A stretch of 47,962 nt of DNA from Shewanella benthica KT99 (lineage in GTDB: Bacteria > Pseudomonadota > Gammaproteobacteria > Enterobacterales > Shewanellaceae): assembly GCF_000172075.1 (NCBI RefSeq), contig NZ_ABIC01000033.1:1-47962 (forward strand). Reading direction: 5' to 3'. The notes beneath the pieces are model-generated. The model made no database searches and was not told the origin of the DNA. It saw only the letters and a program-made list of their open reading frames with translations. Of the stretch, positions 26,277 to 36,265 are shown piece after piece. Both the position numbers and the translations under genes were made by a program. The stretch's first letter is position 1, and each line of letters opens with the position of its first letter.

Positions 26277-26640
26277 GTGTGAACGCGGCTGTGACCTTCG
26301 ACATCAGGGTGAGGTTTCACTGCGTGAAACTCTTCGAGCGAGTGATTAGGGTGAATATGGCATAGCCATGAGGCTATGAACGAGAAGCATGGAAGCTGAA
26401 CTGGCTGTTGTATATGGACATATTTGTCGAACTGGCTCTTAAACATGGAGGTTGTTTGATGTCGCAGAGGCTATAGGGACCCGCCTTCTCAAAAGAGGGC
26501 GCCGTGTCGCAGAAGTGTCTGCACATCCCTCACCGGGCAGGTGTTAGAAGACAACTATCTTGAATAACACCGCCTATGCAACTCTGTACACTAACTAAAC
26601 ACCAAATCAGCCCAATGAACCCAACCTAAAAAGAGACTTG
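26277..26640 (+). mobile_element. Probable 5' fragment of a group II intron
   Basis: The segment opens with GTGTG, compatible with the GUGYG start of group II introns, and has no reading frame but dense hairpins: GTTTCAC/GTGAAAC (26314-26330), CATAGCC/GGCTATG (26361-26378), and CGCCTTCTC-AAAA-GAGGGCG (26482-26501). This fits domain I of a group II intron. No reverse transcriptase gene and no domain V-like hairpin are found downstream; an IS1595-type transposase follows instead. The element would thus be truncated on its 3' side, with an end near 26600-26640. Recognition is by structure and memory, not by a search, so another structured RNA is possible. Confidence 0.45.
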
Positions 26641-26755
26641 AACCTTGTTATCCGACAAGCCCCTATAGTTAAACCAAAATTTAACATGCCTCTGCATATG
26701 AGTCAGTTTCAGTCTATTCTTATTGTATAAATCACGACTGGAAGTGAGATTGACG

Positions 26756-27490
26756 ATGAAAACGCCTGAAGCTAGTTTTTTTGAATGGCAACGCCAGTTG
26801 GGTTCTGAAATTGATTGTTTAAACCACCTTCCCTTAGCGAAGTGGTTTTGGGCCATCTACTTTCTCGGCTCAGATAAAGGCAGCATTTCAGCATTGAGGC
26901 TCAGTAAACTCATTGAGGTTAATTGGCGAACGGCACGCTTAATATTGAGCAAGTTGAGAACGGCAATGGGTCATAGAGACAGTCTATATAGGCTTTCAGG
27001 TCTCATTGAAATTGATGATGCCTTCGTTGGGGGAAAGAGAAAAGGTAAACGCGGACGTGGAGCCGCAGGGAAAACACCTGTGTTAATTGCTGTTGAAAGC
27101 AAAGGGAAACGCGCGGGATTTATCGCTATGCAGGCCGTCGACAGTGTTTGTCATGAAGCCGTTAACGATTTTGTTGCTAGGCACTTAAATGCACAGCAAG
27201 AAGTTCATACTGACGGACTAGCCGCTTTGAATATCATAGATAACACTCAACAGCATGAAGCTAGGGTTACACCGAGTGAGTTGGTCGATGAATGGTTGCC
27301 TTGGGTTCATATTGCAATAGGTAACTTAAAAGCCTTTTTACTCGGCACATTTCATGGAGTTTCGGGAAAATACCCTCAAGAATACCTTAGTGAGTTCTGT
27401 TATCGGTTTAACCGAAGAAAAATGGAAAAAGAAATCCCTAATAGGCGGTTAAATCTGGCAATAATTCATGCGCCTGTACATTCGTACTGA
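26756..27490 (+). CDS. IS1595-family transposase, zinc ribbon missing
   Basis: I take the ATG at 26756 (MKTPEASFFEWQRQLGSEIDC), preceded by GGAAGTGAG. The 244-residue protein contains the ISXO2-like DDE domain: GLIEIDDAFVGGKRKGKRGRG (first Asp), HTDGLAAL (second Asp), and WVHIAIGNLKAFLLGTFHGVS...YLSEFCYRFNRRK. Normal IS1595 transposases have a C-X2-C...C-X2-C zinc ribbon between the N-terminus and the PLAKWFWAIY helix. Here EIDC is joined directly to LNHLPLAKWFWAIY, so about 35-40 residues seem deleted in frame. The DNA-binding part is thus probably lost and the element may be inactive. Terminal inverted repeats were not identified. Confidence 0.8.
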   Translation: MKTPEASFFEWQRQLGSEIDCLNHLPLAKWFWAIYFLGSDKGSISALRLSKLIEVNWRTARLILSKLRTAMGHRDSLYRLSGLIEIDDAFVGGKRKGKRGRGAAGKTPVLIAVESKGKRAGFIAMQAVDSVCHEAVNDFVARHLNAQQEVHTDGLAALNIIDNTQQHEARVTPSELVDEWLPWVHIAIGNLKAFLLGTFHGVSGKYPQEYLSEFCYRFNRRKMEKEIPNRRLNLAIIHAPVHSY

Positions 27491-27694
27491 GTGAGGTACA
27501 TAAGCATGTTGAGAATTAACCTGACTTAGCCCAGTATGTTTTTGCAATTAAGCGAGAGTCATATATAATTCACGGGCGTTGTTTATATTCAACATGCTTT
27601 TTTGTTTGATACAAATTAGTATAAAGAATAATCTGCACATTTTTTATCCTAGATTAATAGTAATAAAGAATAATTAAGCATTCTTACAGGAGAT

Positions 27695-28249
27695 ATGCAT
27701 TTGGATATTGGAGCTAGCCTGAAAGTTATCCGTAAACAGAAAGGTCTGTCGCAACGAGAACTTGCTAAGAGAGCTGGAGTGACCAATAGCACCATCTCTA
27801 TGATTGAGAAAAATAGCGTCAGTCCTTCGGTGAACTCATTGAAGAAGGTGCTATCGGGTTTATCTCTGTCTCTGGTCGATTTCTTCTCCATGGAGGGGAA
27901 CACTCAAAGTGAGGCCAAGGTGGTGTACCGAAGTGATGACCTATTGGACATAGGTGACGGCAACTTAGACTATAAGTTAATCGGACGAGATTACCCTAAT
28001 CGCGCCATGTCGGTAATGAGTGAGACTTATCCTCCCGGCTCAGACACAGGTGCAGAGATGCTCAAGCATGAGGGTGAAGAAGCGGCCATGGTGATCGAAG
28101 GCAGACTCGAGCTCACGGTAGGGGATGAGGTTTTTATTCTCGAAGCCGGTGATAGTTATTACTTTAACAGTGAGTCTCCCCATAGATTCAGAAACCCATT
28201 CGATGAAGAGTGTCGGCTGGTGAGTGCCACGACTCCTGCCAATTTCTAA
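27695..28249 (+). CDS. puuR: XRE-cupin transcriptional regulator of putrescine catabolism
   Basis: A 184-residue PuuR-type repressor. The N-terminal helix-turn-helix (about 4-60) reads IGASLKVIRKQKGLSQRELAKRAGVTNSTISMIEKN. The C-terminal cupin sensor domain (about 108-178) has EMLKHEGEEAAMVIEGRLELTVGDE and DSYYFNSESPHRFRNP. In E. coli PuuR represses the puu genes and is relieved by putrescine. It is the first gene of the puu/pot cluster on the plus strand and is intact, although several genes it would control are broken. A long AT-rich gap separates it from puuD. Confidence 0.88.
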   Translation: MHLDIGASLKVIRKQKGLSQRELAKRAGVTNSTISMIEKNSVSPSVNSLKKVLSGLSLSLVDFFSMEGNTQSEAKVVYRSDDLLDIGDGNLDYKLIGRDYPNRAMSVMSETYPPGSDTGAEMLKHEGEEAAMVIEGRLELTVGDEVFILEAGDSYYFNSESPHRFRNPFDEECRLVSATTPANF

Positions 28250-28307
28250 TACTCATTTGTTCGATTGAGTGATTTACTTTTAGATACAATTTACTCGATG
28301 GTATATG

Positions 28308-28329
28308 AGTGCGGTTTTACCGCACTTTT
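28308..28329 (+). terminator. Terminator of puuR
   Basis: AGTGCGGT-TTT-ACCGCACT is followed by TTT. It lies about 60 nt after the puuR stop. Confidence 0.7.
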
Positions 28330-28851
28330 CGCCAATTTTACCTTATTTCTTGCTTCCTGCTTATCTCCTCTCTGTTTTATCCCTTTCGCCTTGGCGTGAT
28401 CCATGCTGTCTTATGGCTATTTTCTAGCAGATTCAAAGTTTACCGCCATTAGTATCTAGACTTTTATGCTGTTATTTGTAAAACCTTCAGTATAAATAGT
28501 GATTTACAGCTTAGTAAATAATCAATTTATTGAATATTTGATGTAAATAATATTGGTCAATGTCAAGCCGTAGCCGTGATCTATATCGCTAAGGTTAAGT
28601 CATATATTTTCATTTTAAACTGATAAATGGCTTGTTTCTAGCACTGGTTGAATGCGATGTTTGTCTAAGTTGATGTTATTAAGTGATTTATTTTGTTTGG
28701 TGTTATCATTTTTAATTGTATTCAATTAGCCTCTTGCCTGTTTGCTATTTTCAGTGTGGCGTTTGAAAAACTGAACAGCTGCTCAATGTGTGTTCACATA
28801 CTTGAGCAAGTGTGAAAGACAAAATTAAAAATATAACAATAAAGGTGATTT
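28330..28851 (+). promoter_or_regulatory. Long AT-rich gap before puuD, probable regulatory region
   Basis: No gene is visible. The region is AT-rich and should hold the puuD-puuA promoter. A stretch at 28545-28559 (AAATAATATTGGTCA) matches about 10 of 15 positions of the E. coli PuuR site AAAATATAATGAACA as I recall it, too weak to be firm. GTGTTCACA-like and AAAGGTGAT (ribosome site) elements lie just before puuD. Confidence 0.3.
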
Positions 28852-29613
28852 ATGTCGGATGCAGGGCTTGCTGTCATTGGAGTGACGGCGTGCAATCAGG
28901 ATTTAGGCTTACATCCATTCAATATAGTCGGTGAAAAGTACCTGCTTAGTATCGCGGATGCGACTAAGGCTTGGCCGTTAGTCATTCCTGCATTAGGCCA
29001 TTGTCCGGCGGAGTTAATCTTACCTCGTCTGGACGGCATTCTCTTTACCGGTTCTCCTTCAAACATCGAGCCCCATCACTTTCAGGGCCAGCCAAGCGAG
29101 GCCGGCACTCACCACGATCCTAAACGCGACGCGACAACACTGCCTCTACTCAAGGCGGCAATAGATGCCGGTATTCCTGTGTTGGCGATTTGCCGTGGTT
29201 TTCAGGAGATGAATGTGGTCTTCGGTGGCAGTTTGCACCAGAAATTACATCAAGTGGGTGGATTCATCGAGCATAGAGAAGATAAGCAAGAGCCGGTCGA
29301 AGTGCAGTATGGCATCTCTCACGAGGTACACATTGAACCTGGAGGATTGCTCCATGAGGCGTGGGGCCGTAGCTCCGCAGAGGTGAACTCTGTGTATACC
29401 CAAGGCGTCGATCGTCTAGGTATTGGGTTTCGACCAGAAGCATATGCCCCAGATGGTTTAGTAGAGGCATTCTCTATTAAAGATGCAAAGAATTTTGCAC
29501 TGGGCGTGCAGTGGCATCCTGAATGGAAGGTGTTAGACAATCCGTTTTACACCTCAATTTTTAACGCTTTCAGTGTTGCCTGTGAGCGCCGTGCAAACAG
29601 CCGAACGAGATAA
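28852..29613 (+). CDS. puuD: Gamma-glutamyl-GABA hydrolase
   Basis: This enzyme hydrolyses gamma-glutamyl-gamma-aminobutyrate to glutamate and GABA, the last step of the gamma-glutamylated putrescine pathway. The 253-residue protein is a class I glutamine amidotransferase-like (peptidase C26) enzyme. The nucleophile Cys is in VLAICRGFQEMNVVFGG, and the His/Glu pair is in LGVQWHPEWK. LFTGSPSNIEPHHF is also typical. A ribosome-binding AAAGGTGA precedes the ATG. puuA follows 3 nt after the stop, so the two are one transcription unit. The gene is open and looks functional. Confidence 0.92.
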   Translation: MSDAGLAVIGVTACNQDLGLHPFNIVGEKYLLSIADATKAWPLVIPALGHCPAELILPRLDGILFTGSPSNIEPHHFQGQPSEAGTHHDPKRDATTLPLLKAAIDAGIPVLAICRGFQEMNVVFGGSLHQKLHQVGGFIEHREDKQEPVEVQYGISHEVHIEPGGLLHEAWGRSSAEVNSVYTQGVDRLGIGFRPEAYAPDGLVEAFSIKDAKNFALGVQWHPEWKVLDNPFYTSIFNAFSVACERRANSRTR

Positions 29614-29616
29614 AAA

Positions 29617-30975
29617 ATGAAAAAATTAACCGCTTATTTAAAAGAACAAAAAATAACAGAAGTTGAATGTGTCATCTGTGATATGACCGGAATCGCCCGG
29701 GGCAAGATTGCGCCGGTGGATAAGTTTATCGACGAGAAGGGCATGCGTATGCCCGAGAGCGTATTGCTGCAGACGGTGACCGGGGATTATGTCGAAGATG
29801 AGCCCTATGATGCTCTGTTAGATAAGGCCGATATCGATTTTATCTGTGTGCCCGACGAGAATGCCGTGTTCAAGTTACCTTGGACCATAGAGGCAACGGC
29901 CCAGATTATTCATGATACCTATGACAAGATGGGCAATCCTATAGAGTTGTCTCCGCGAAATGTGTTGAAGAAGGTGCTCAAGCTCTATGAAGAAAAAGGC
30001 TGGAAGCCTGTGGTTGCGCCTGAGATGGAGTTTTATCTGACTCGTCGTAATGAAGATCCCGATCAGCCGTTGATCCCTCCCGTGGGACGCAGTGGTCGTC
30101 AGGAGTCAGGTAGACAATCCTTCTCTATCGATGCGGCTAATGAGTACGATCTTTTGTTTGAAGATATGTATGATTGGTGTGACATCCAAGGTTTAGATAT
30201 CGATACCCTGATCCATGAAGAGGGCACGGCCCAGATGGAGATTAACTTCAGTCATGGTGATGCCCTGTCTCTTGCCGATCAGGTGTTTGTATTTAAACGT
30301 ACGCTGCGTGAGGCGGCACTTAAACACAATGTCTGCGCCACTTTCATGGCCAAGCCAGTACCCGATGAGCCTGACAGTGCCATGCACCTCCATCAGAGCA
30401 TAGTGGACACTAAAACCGGTAAGAACATCTTCTCATTGAATGACGGTACTAAGGGCCCGCTGTTTTACAGCTATATCGGTGGCCTGCAGAAATATATTCC
30501 CGAGTTATTCCCGAGTTATTGCCGTTACTCGCCCCGAATGTGAACTCATTCAGACGCTTCCTTCCCGGTACCTCTGCGCCTATCAACCTCGAATGGGGAG
30601 AGGAGAACAGAACCTGCGGTCTGCGTATTCCCGAGTCTTCTCCGCAAAACCTGAGAGTTGAGAATCGCATCGCTGGAGCCGATGCCAACAGTTATCTGTC
30701 TATCGCCGCCAGTTTGTTAGCCGGCTATATCGGCATGATTGAGGATGTTAAGCCATCTACGCCAGTTCAAGGGAGTGCCAATGAGAGCCCAAAGTATCAG
30801 CTTGCCGCTGACACTAGAGGAAGCCCTAGGGGTTATGGCTGAAAGTGCCGCGTGTCGTGAATACCTAGGAGAGGCGTTTACCACAGGTTATATCGCGGTG
30901 AAACAGGCGGATCTTGCCAGTTATAAACGAGTGATCAGCTCCTGGGAACGTGAGTTCCTACTGTTAACTGTTTAA
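29617..30975 (+). pseudogene. puuA: Glutamate-putrescine ligase, frameshifted
   Basis: This glutamine-synthetase-like ligase makes gamma-glutamyl-putrescine. It is normal up to about 30500 (ECVICDMTGIARGKIAP, VVAPEMEFYLTRR, EEGTAQMEINFSHG, AMHLHQSIVD). There the 11-mer TTCCCGAGTTA is duplicated, giving YIPELFPSYC and a stop at 30543. The true continuation PLLAPNVNSFRRFLPGTSAP through NRIAGADANSY is in another frame. A second shift near 30785, one extra base, separates ESPKYQL from PLTLEEALGVMAES, and the remainder runs to 30975 (VISSWEREFLL). The missing C-terminal third contains substrate and metal sites, so the enzyme is dead unless both shifts are sequencing errors. Confidence 0.9.
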
Positions 30976-30982
30976 TCGAATC

Positions 30983-31003
30983 GGGAGCCGTTAGGGGCTC
31001 CCT
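30983..31003 (+). terminator. Hairpin after puuA
   Basis: GGGAGCC-GTTAG-GGGCTCCC lies 8 nt after the puuA stop. The T run is short, so termination may be partial. The gap up to potF contains nothing else that I recognise. Confidence 0.5.
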
Positions 31004-31231
31004 TAGCTTTGGGTTTTAAAGTGGGTTAACCCATTAGAGAGAATGAAATAAGCGTCAAGCAGTCAACTGAGCTTGATGTGCAGTAATGCCCTGTTAGCAG
31101 GTTTACATGGCAGGCGGTCGGTGCGGTTTTTAGGTGTAGCATTGGAAAAAAATAAAATCGATTTATATCGGTAACACAATGACTAACAGCTAGTTTAAGG
31201 CTATCTGTAACACGCTAGAATGGAGAGATAA

Positions 31232-32332
<1,101 letters not shown>

Positions 32333-32337
32333 AAGGT

Positions 32338-32366
32338 AAGGGTAGCCTGTGGGTTTGCCCTTTTTT
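32338..32366 (+). terminator. Hairpin between potF and potG (attenuator-like)
   Basis: AAGGGTA and TGCCCTT pair (one G-T) and are followed by TTTT. Binding-protein genes of ABC operons often have such a leaky terminator so that the binding protein is made in excess. A second perfect hairpin (AGGCACTGA/TCAGTGCCT, 32405-32424) lies before the potG ribosome site. Confidence 0.5.
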
Positions 32367-32440
32367 GTCTAAATCTCTTTTGTTATTCAATTTTATATTA
32401 CCGTAGGCACTGAAATCAGTGCCTGTTGTGGAGAAGTAAT

Positions 32441-33359
32441 ATGGTTAGCAACGCAGGCGTCGTCAATAAACCAACAACAAAGACGCAAGGTGAGCTATTG
32501 CTTAAGGTTGAGCGGGTTAGCAAATTATTCGATGAGGTCCGAGCCGTCGATGATGTGTCACTGAACATATATAAGGGAGAGATCTTCGCCCTGTTAGGTG
32601 GCTCTGGCTCAGGCAAGTCCACCTTACTACGCATCTTGGCAGGTTTCGAGAAGCCCTCCGAGGGACGCATTATCCTCGACGGAGTCGACATCACTGACAT
32701 GCCGCCCATGAGCGCCCCATCAATATGATGTTCCAATCCTATGCCCTGTTTCCTCATATGACGGTGGGAAAAAATATCGCCTTCGGTCTGCAGCTGGAAG
32801 TGGTCGATATTCTCGAAGAGGTTGGGGTGACCTGTGTGATGGTGACCCACGATCAGGAAGAATCCATGACCATGGCGGAGCGTATCGCCATCATGCATGA
32901 GGGCAAGATAGTGCAGACTGGCTCGCCCATGGATATTTATGAGAGCCCCTCCTGCCGTATGGTGGCGGAATTTATCGGCTCGGTGAATCTATTCGAGGGT
33001 GAAATTGTCGTCGATGAGCCGGATCATGCCATCATACAATCTCCCAACTTCACCCAACAATTCTATATCGGCCACGGCGTCTCGACCAATGTCGATGATA
33101 AACGTGTCTGGTTAGCGGTCAGGCCGGAGAAGGCGCGTATCAGCCGCGAACAACCGGACAGTGAATATAACTGGTGCCGAGGGGAGGTTGAGGATATCGC
33201 CTACCTGGGGGGATATCTGTTTACTATATTCGACTGAATAATAATCAACTGATCCAGTCGATGATGACTAACAGAGAGCGTCGCTCGGATCCGCCGACAT
33301 GGCAAGACAAGGTATTCATCAGCTGGGAGGCCACCAGTGGAGTGGTTCTCAGATCTTAA
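32441..33359 (+). pseudogene. potG: Putrescine ABC transporter ATPase, broken
   Basis: The start MVSNAGVVN follows GGAGAAG. Walker A is intact ([19 protein letters not shown]). Near 32708 one base is missing (CCCATGAG for CCCTATGAG), ending the frame at MPPMSAPSI; the next frame gives [15 protein letters not shown]. An in-frame deletion then joins IAFGL directly to QLEVVDILEEVG, removing roughly 65 residues including the LSGGQ signature and the Walker B aspartate. The later part is readable (VMVTHDQEESMTMAER, the regulatory domain with AVRPEKARIS) until a third lesion near 33215, after which SVYYIRLNNNQLIQSMMTN is in another frame. The protein could not hydrolyse ATP. Confidence 0.92.
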
Positions 33360-33368
33360 GGTGGCATC

Positions 33369-34278
33369 ATGAAAAGATCATTAACGTTTAGATTACCCAA
33401 GGGAAAATACTGGACCATAGGCTTGCCTTACTTCTGGTTACTCTTGTTCTTTGCCCTCCCGTTCGCCATCGTACTGAAAATTAGCCTGTCGACGGCAGCC
33501 ATCTCGATCCCTCCCTATGAGTCTCTGGCCAGTTATGCCGATGAGTCATTGCAGATCATGCTCAATCTGGGGAACTACCTGCTGATCTTCGAAGACTCCC
33601 TGTATTTTCATGCTTATATGGGCTCACTCAAGATGGCCTTTATTACCACTTTAGGCTGCTTGTTGATCGGTTATCCCATGGCTTACCCCATTGCCAGAGC
33701 CCTGAAGAAGAATCAAGGACTATTGATTTTATTGGTGATGTTGCCTTCGTGGACCTCATTCCTCATTCGGGTTTATGCCTGGATGGGACTGCTAAGCAAT
33801 AACGGGGTGATCAATAATTTCTTAATCTGGCTTGGGGTGATCTCCGAGCCCATTCAGACAGATGCTCAACACTAACTTTGCCGTTTATATCGGCATCATC
33901 TACACCTATCTGCCGTTTATGATACTCCCCCTATATGCGACTCTGTCTCAGCTCGATGGCAGCTTGTTAGAGGCGGCGTCGGATCTGGGCTCCCGTAGTC
34001 TGAATACTTTCTGGAAGGTCACCTTACCTCTGTCTAAGGGCGGGGTTATTGCGGGCTCCATGCTGGTGTTTATTCCCGTCGTCGGTGAGTTCGTTATCCC
34101 TGAACTCTTGGGTGGCCCGGATTCCTTGATGATAGGTAAGGTGTTGTGGCAGGAGTTCTTCAATAACCGGGACTGGCCCGTGGCATCGGCGCTGGCGATC
34201 ATCATGTTAGGTCTGTTAATCATACCTATCACCTTGTTCCACCGCTATCAGGCCAAGAGTATGGAGAGTGACCTATGA
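33369..34278 (+). pseudogene. potH: Putrescine ABC transporter permease PotH, frameshifted
   Basis: The first 163 codons (KGKYWTIGLPYFWLLLFFALPF... to WLGVISEPIQ) match PotH. A 4-bp duplication then turns CAGATGC into CAGACAGATGC near 33860 and ends the frame at TDAQH. The rest continues in the next frame from MLNTNFAVYIGIIYTYLPFMILPLY through the permease EAA loop (EAASDLGSRSLNTFWKVTLPLS) to the end. All of the protein is otherwise present, so a single reversion could restore it. It overlaps the start of potI by 4 nt, the usual coupled arrangement. Confidence 0.9.
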
Positions 34279-34757
34279 GCAGATTAAGCAAGCTGAGTTT
34301 CTCTACCATCATGCTGTGGGCGGGGATGTTTTTCCTCTACGCTCCCATGCTTGTCTTAGTCATCTACTCCTTCAACGAGTCTAAGCTGGTGACTGTGTGG
34401 GGCGGATTCTCACCTAAGTGGTACGGTGAATTGTTTCGCGATCAGCAGATCTTAGATGCGGTATGGACCAGCTTGAAAGTGGCCTTTTTCGCCTCCACCA
34501 TGGCTGTGGTATTAGGCACAATGGCGGCGTTCGTGATGACACGTTTCAAACGTTCATGGGGCAAGATAACACTATCGAACATGATCACCGCTCCTTTAGT
34601 GATGCCGGAAGTGATCACGGGTCTGTCGCTGTTGTTGCTGTTTATTCATATGGCAGATCTATTCGGTTGGCCTAAGGAGCGCGGCTTGATGACGGTGTGG
34701 ATTGCTCCCTCGACCTTCTGTGCATCCTATGTGGCCGTGGTGGTTTCGGCTCGGCCG
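34275..34757 (+). pseudogene. potI: Putrescine permease PotI, 3' end deleted
   Basis: MSRLSKLSFSTIMLWAGMFFLYAPMLVLVIYSFN is the normal PotI start, and the sequence is good to STFCASYVAVVVSAR. There the PotI sequence stops just before the expected EAA loop, and puuB sequence follows. About 160 codons are left of roughly 280. In the original frame translation runs on into unrelated residues to 34925. The missing EAA loop is the contact site with the ATPase, so the permease cannot work. Confidence 0.9.
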
Positions 34758-35416
34758 TTATTAAGGTTGAGCAGGGGGGTAATCCGACTATTCATACGGC
34801 GCAAGGTTCGGTCAAAGCCAAGTTTGTCATCGTTGCGGGTAATGCCTATCTCAGCGGACTCATCCCAGAATTACAGGCCAAGTCTATGCCCTGTGGCTCT
34901 CAGGTCATCACCACTGAGCCATTGAGTGACGAGCTCGCCGCCAGCTTGTTACCACAAGACTACTGCGTCGAAGACTGTAACTATCTGCTGGATTACTTCA
35001 GGCTATCCGGCGATAAACGACTCATCTATGGCGGCGGCGTTGTCTACGGCGCAAGAGATCCCGCCGATATCGCGGCCATCATACGGCCCAAGATGCTGGA
35101 GACCTTCCCGCAACTCAAAGATGTAAAAATTGAATATACCTGGACGGGAAACTTTCTGCTGACTCTGTCCCGTCTTCCTCAAGTCGGTCGTATCGGCGAC
35201 AACATCTATTACTCACAAGGCTGTAGCGGTCATGGGGTGACCTACACTCATCTGGCGGGCAAGATACTCGCCGATGTGATCCACGGACAGGCGACCCGCT
35301 TCGATGCGTTCGCCAGCTTGCCGCATTACCCTTTCCCTGGGGGCCATATACTGCAAGTGCCGTTTAGTGCTATTGGGGCCTGGTACTACACCATGAGAGA
35401 CAAGTTAGGCATCTAG
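34748..35416 (+). pseudogene. puuB: Gamma-glutamylputrescine oxidoreductase, 5' half deleted
   Basis: The C-terminal half of PuuB, an FAD-dependent DAO-family amine oxidase that acts on gamma-glutamyl-putrescine, can be read: SAVIKVEQGGNPTIHTAQGS, KFVIVAGNAYLSGLIPELQ, LIYGGGVVYG, YTWTGNFLLTLSRLPQVGRI, YYSQGCSGHGVTYTHLAGK, ending YYTMRDKLGI. The N-terminal FAD-binding GXGXXG region is absent. About 220 of some 425 residues remain. It begins where potI breaks off, with shared bases GGTTTCGGCTCGGC at the joint that could belong to either gene. It has no start codon of its own. Confidence 0.9.
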
Positions 35417-35470
35417 TCCTGCCATAGAAAAGTCTGCCATAGAGAAATAGAAAAGAGAGTTAACTTTGAG

Positions 35471-35499
35471 AAAGAGCCTGCAGTGATGCAGGCTCTTTT
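35471..35499 (+). terminator. Terminator of the puu/pot cluster
   Basis: A 12-bp stem AAAGAGCCTGCA/TGCAGGCTCTTT with a 4-nt loop is followed by T residues, about 55 nt after puuB. The end of the former operon is intact. Confidence 0.85.
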
Positions 35500-35704
35500 G
35501 TTTGAATATTATATGGTTCCCTTCTCATTCGCGTATTTGCTTTCCCACCAGATAACCTGATACAGATAAATTGGTTACCAGTTTAGAAAAGCGAGCAATC
35601 CGATTTTAGTGATAGATGCCACTATTCAAAAGATAAATCTAATGTAATATATGTATCCATAAGAAAAATCTTATTTAATGGAGAGTAAAATACAGAGGCT
35701 ACAT

Positions 35705-36139
35705 ATGTTCATGATTGAGTTAAATGATACTGGTTGGAGATATTGGCTGGTAACCGCTGCACTGCTTACTTACGGAGTCATCGTTGACCCCTTGGGTTAT
35801 ATGCTTGCAATAGGTCTTACCGTCGTTCATCTACTCCACTTTATCATGATGAAACGAAGTGTTACTGCATTTCCCATACAGGTTCGATTTTGGTATTTAT
35901 CACTGCTACTACTGGCACAGATAGAAGGGCTCCAGTGGATATATTGGATCCCGACAATAGGCACTTGGGCTCAGGTACTATTGGGCTACTGCGCCATGGC
36001 ACGCTTCGTTTCACTGTTGCCCTGGAACAGCAGTGAGCGTTTTTCATTTGCTAGGGTCACCCGAACTTTTCTCGCCCGCCCCGTAAAAGGAAGCATCAAG
36101 CAAAACGTTTCTGCTGAAAATAAAGCGAGGAAGCTTTAA
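35705..36139 (+). CDS. Small integral membrane protein, unrecognised
   Basis: AGAGG lies 7 nt before the ATG at 35705; the frame is open from 35678. The 144-residue product (MFMIELNDTGWRYWLVTAALL) has about three to four hydrophobic spans: near 13-45, 60-80 and 85-110. A polar basic tail follows (FARVTRTFLARPVKGSIKQN). Aromatic-rich motifs such as GLQWIYWIPTIGTWAQVLLGYCAMARF are noticeable. I recognise no family. It has its own terminator and is followed by a convergent tRNA gene. Confidence 0.65.
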   Translation: MFMIELNDTGWRYWLVTAALLTYGVIVDPLGYMLAIGLTVVHLLHFIMMKRSVTAFPIQVRFWYLSLLLLAQIEGLQWIYWIPTIGTWAQVLLGYCAMARFVSLLPWNSSERFSFARVTRTFLARPVKGSIKQNVSAENKARKL

Positions 36140-36148
36140 TTCAGACAC

Positions 36149-36179
36149 AAAAAAGCCCATCTTATCAATGGGCTTTTTT
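36149..36179. terminator. Bidirectional terminator between membrane protein and tRNA
   Basis: AAAAAAGCCCAT/ATGGGCTTTTTT with a 7-nt loop. It lies 10 nt past the tRNA 3' end on the minus strand and after the membrane protein gene on the plus strand. Confidence 0.85.
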
Positions 36180-36188
36180 GTTTTGAAT

Positions 36189-36265
36189 TGGTGGCCCCTC
36201 ACAGACTTGAACTGTGGACCTGACGATTATGAGTCGTATGCTCTAACCAACTGAGCTAAGGGGCC
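36189..36265 (-). tRNA. ileX: tRNA-Ile2 (anticodon CAT, lysidine-modified)
   Basis: Read on the minus strand, the 77-nt cloverleaf starts GGCCCCTTAGCTCAG, has the anticodon arm ACGACTCATAATCGT (anticodon CAT), a TTCAAGTC T-loop, and ends GGGGCCACCA with encoded CCA. The GGCCCC acceptor stem and D-arm closely match E. coli tRNA-Ile2 (ileX) rather than elongator Met (GGCTACG). The C of the anticodon is then changed to lysidine by TilS to read AUA. A naive reading as tRNA-Met is the main alternative. Confidence 0.9.

Noticed and set aside
34275..34925. Functional PotI-PuuB chimaera
   Set aside because: The two parts are in different frames and each lacks essential regions; the open tail of the potI frame is unrelated residues.
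36189..36265. tRNA-Met (anticodon CAT)
   Set aside because: The acceptor stem GGCCCC and D-arm match tRNA-Ile2 (ileX), not elongator Met.
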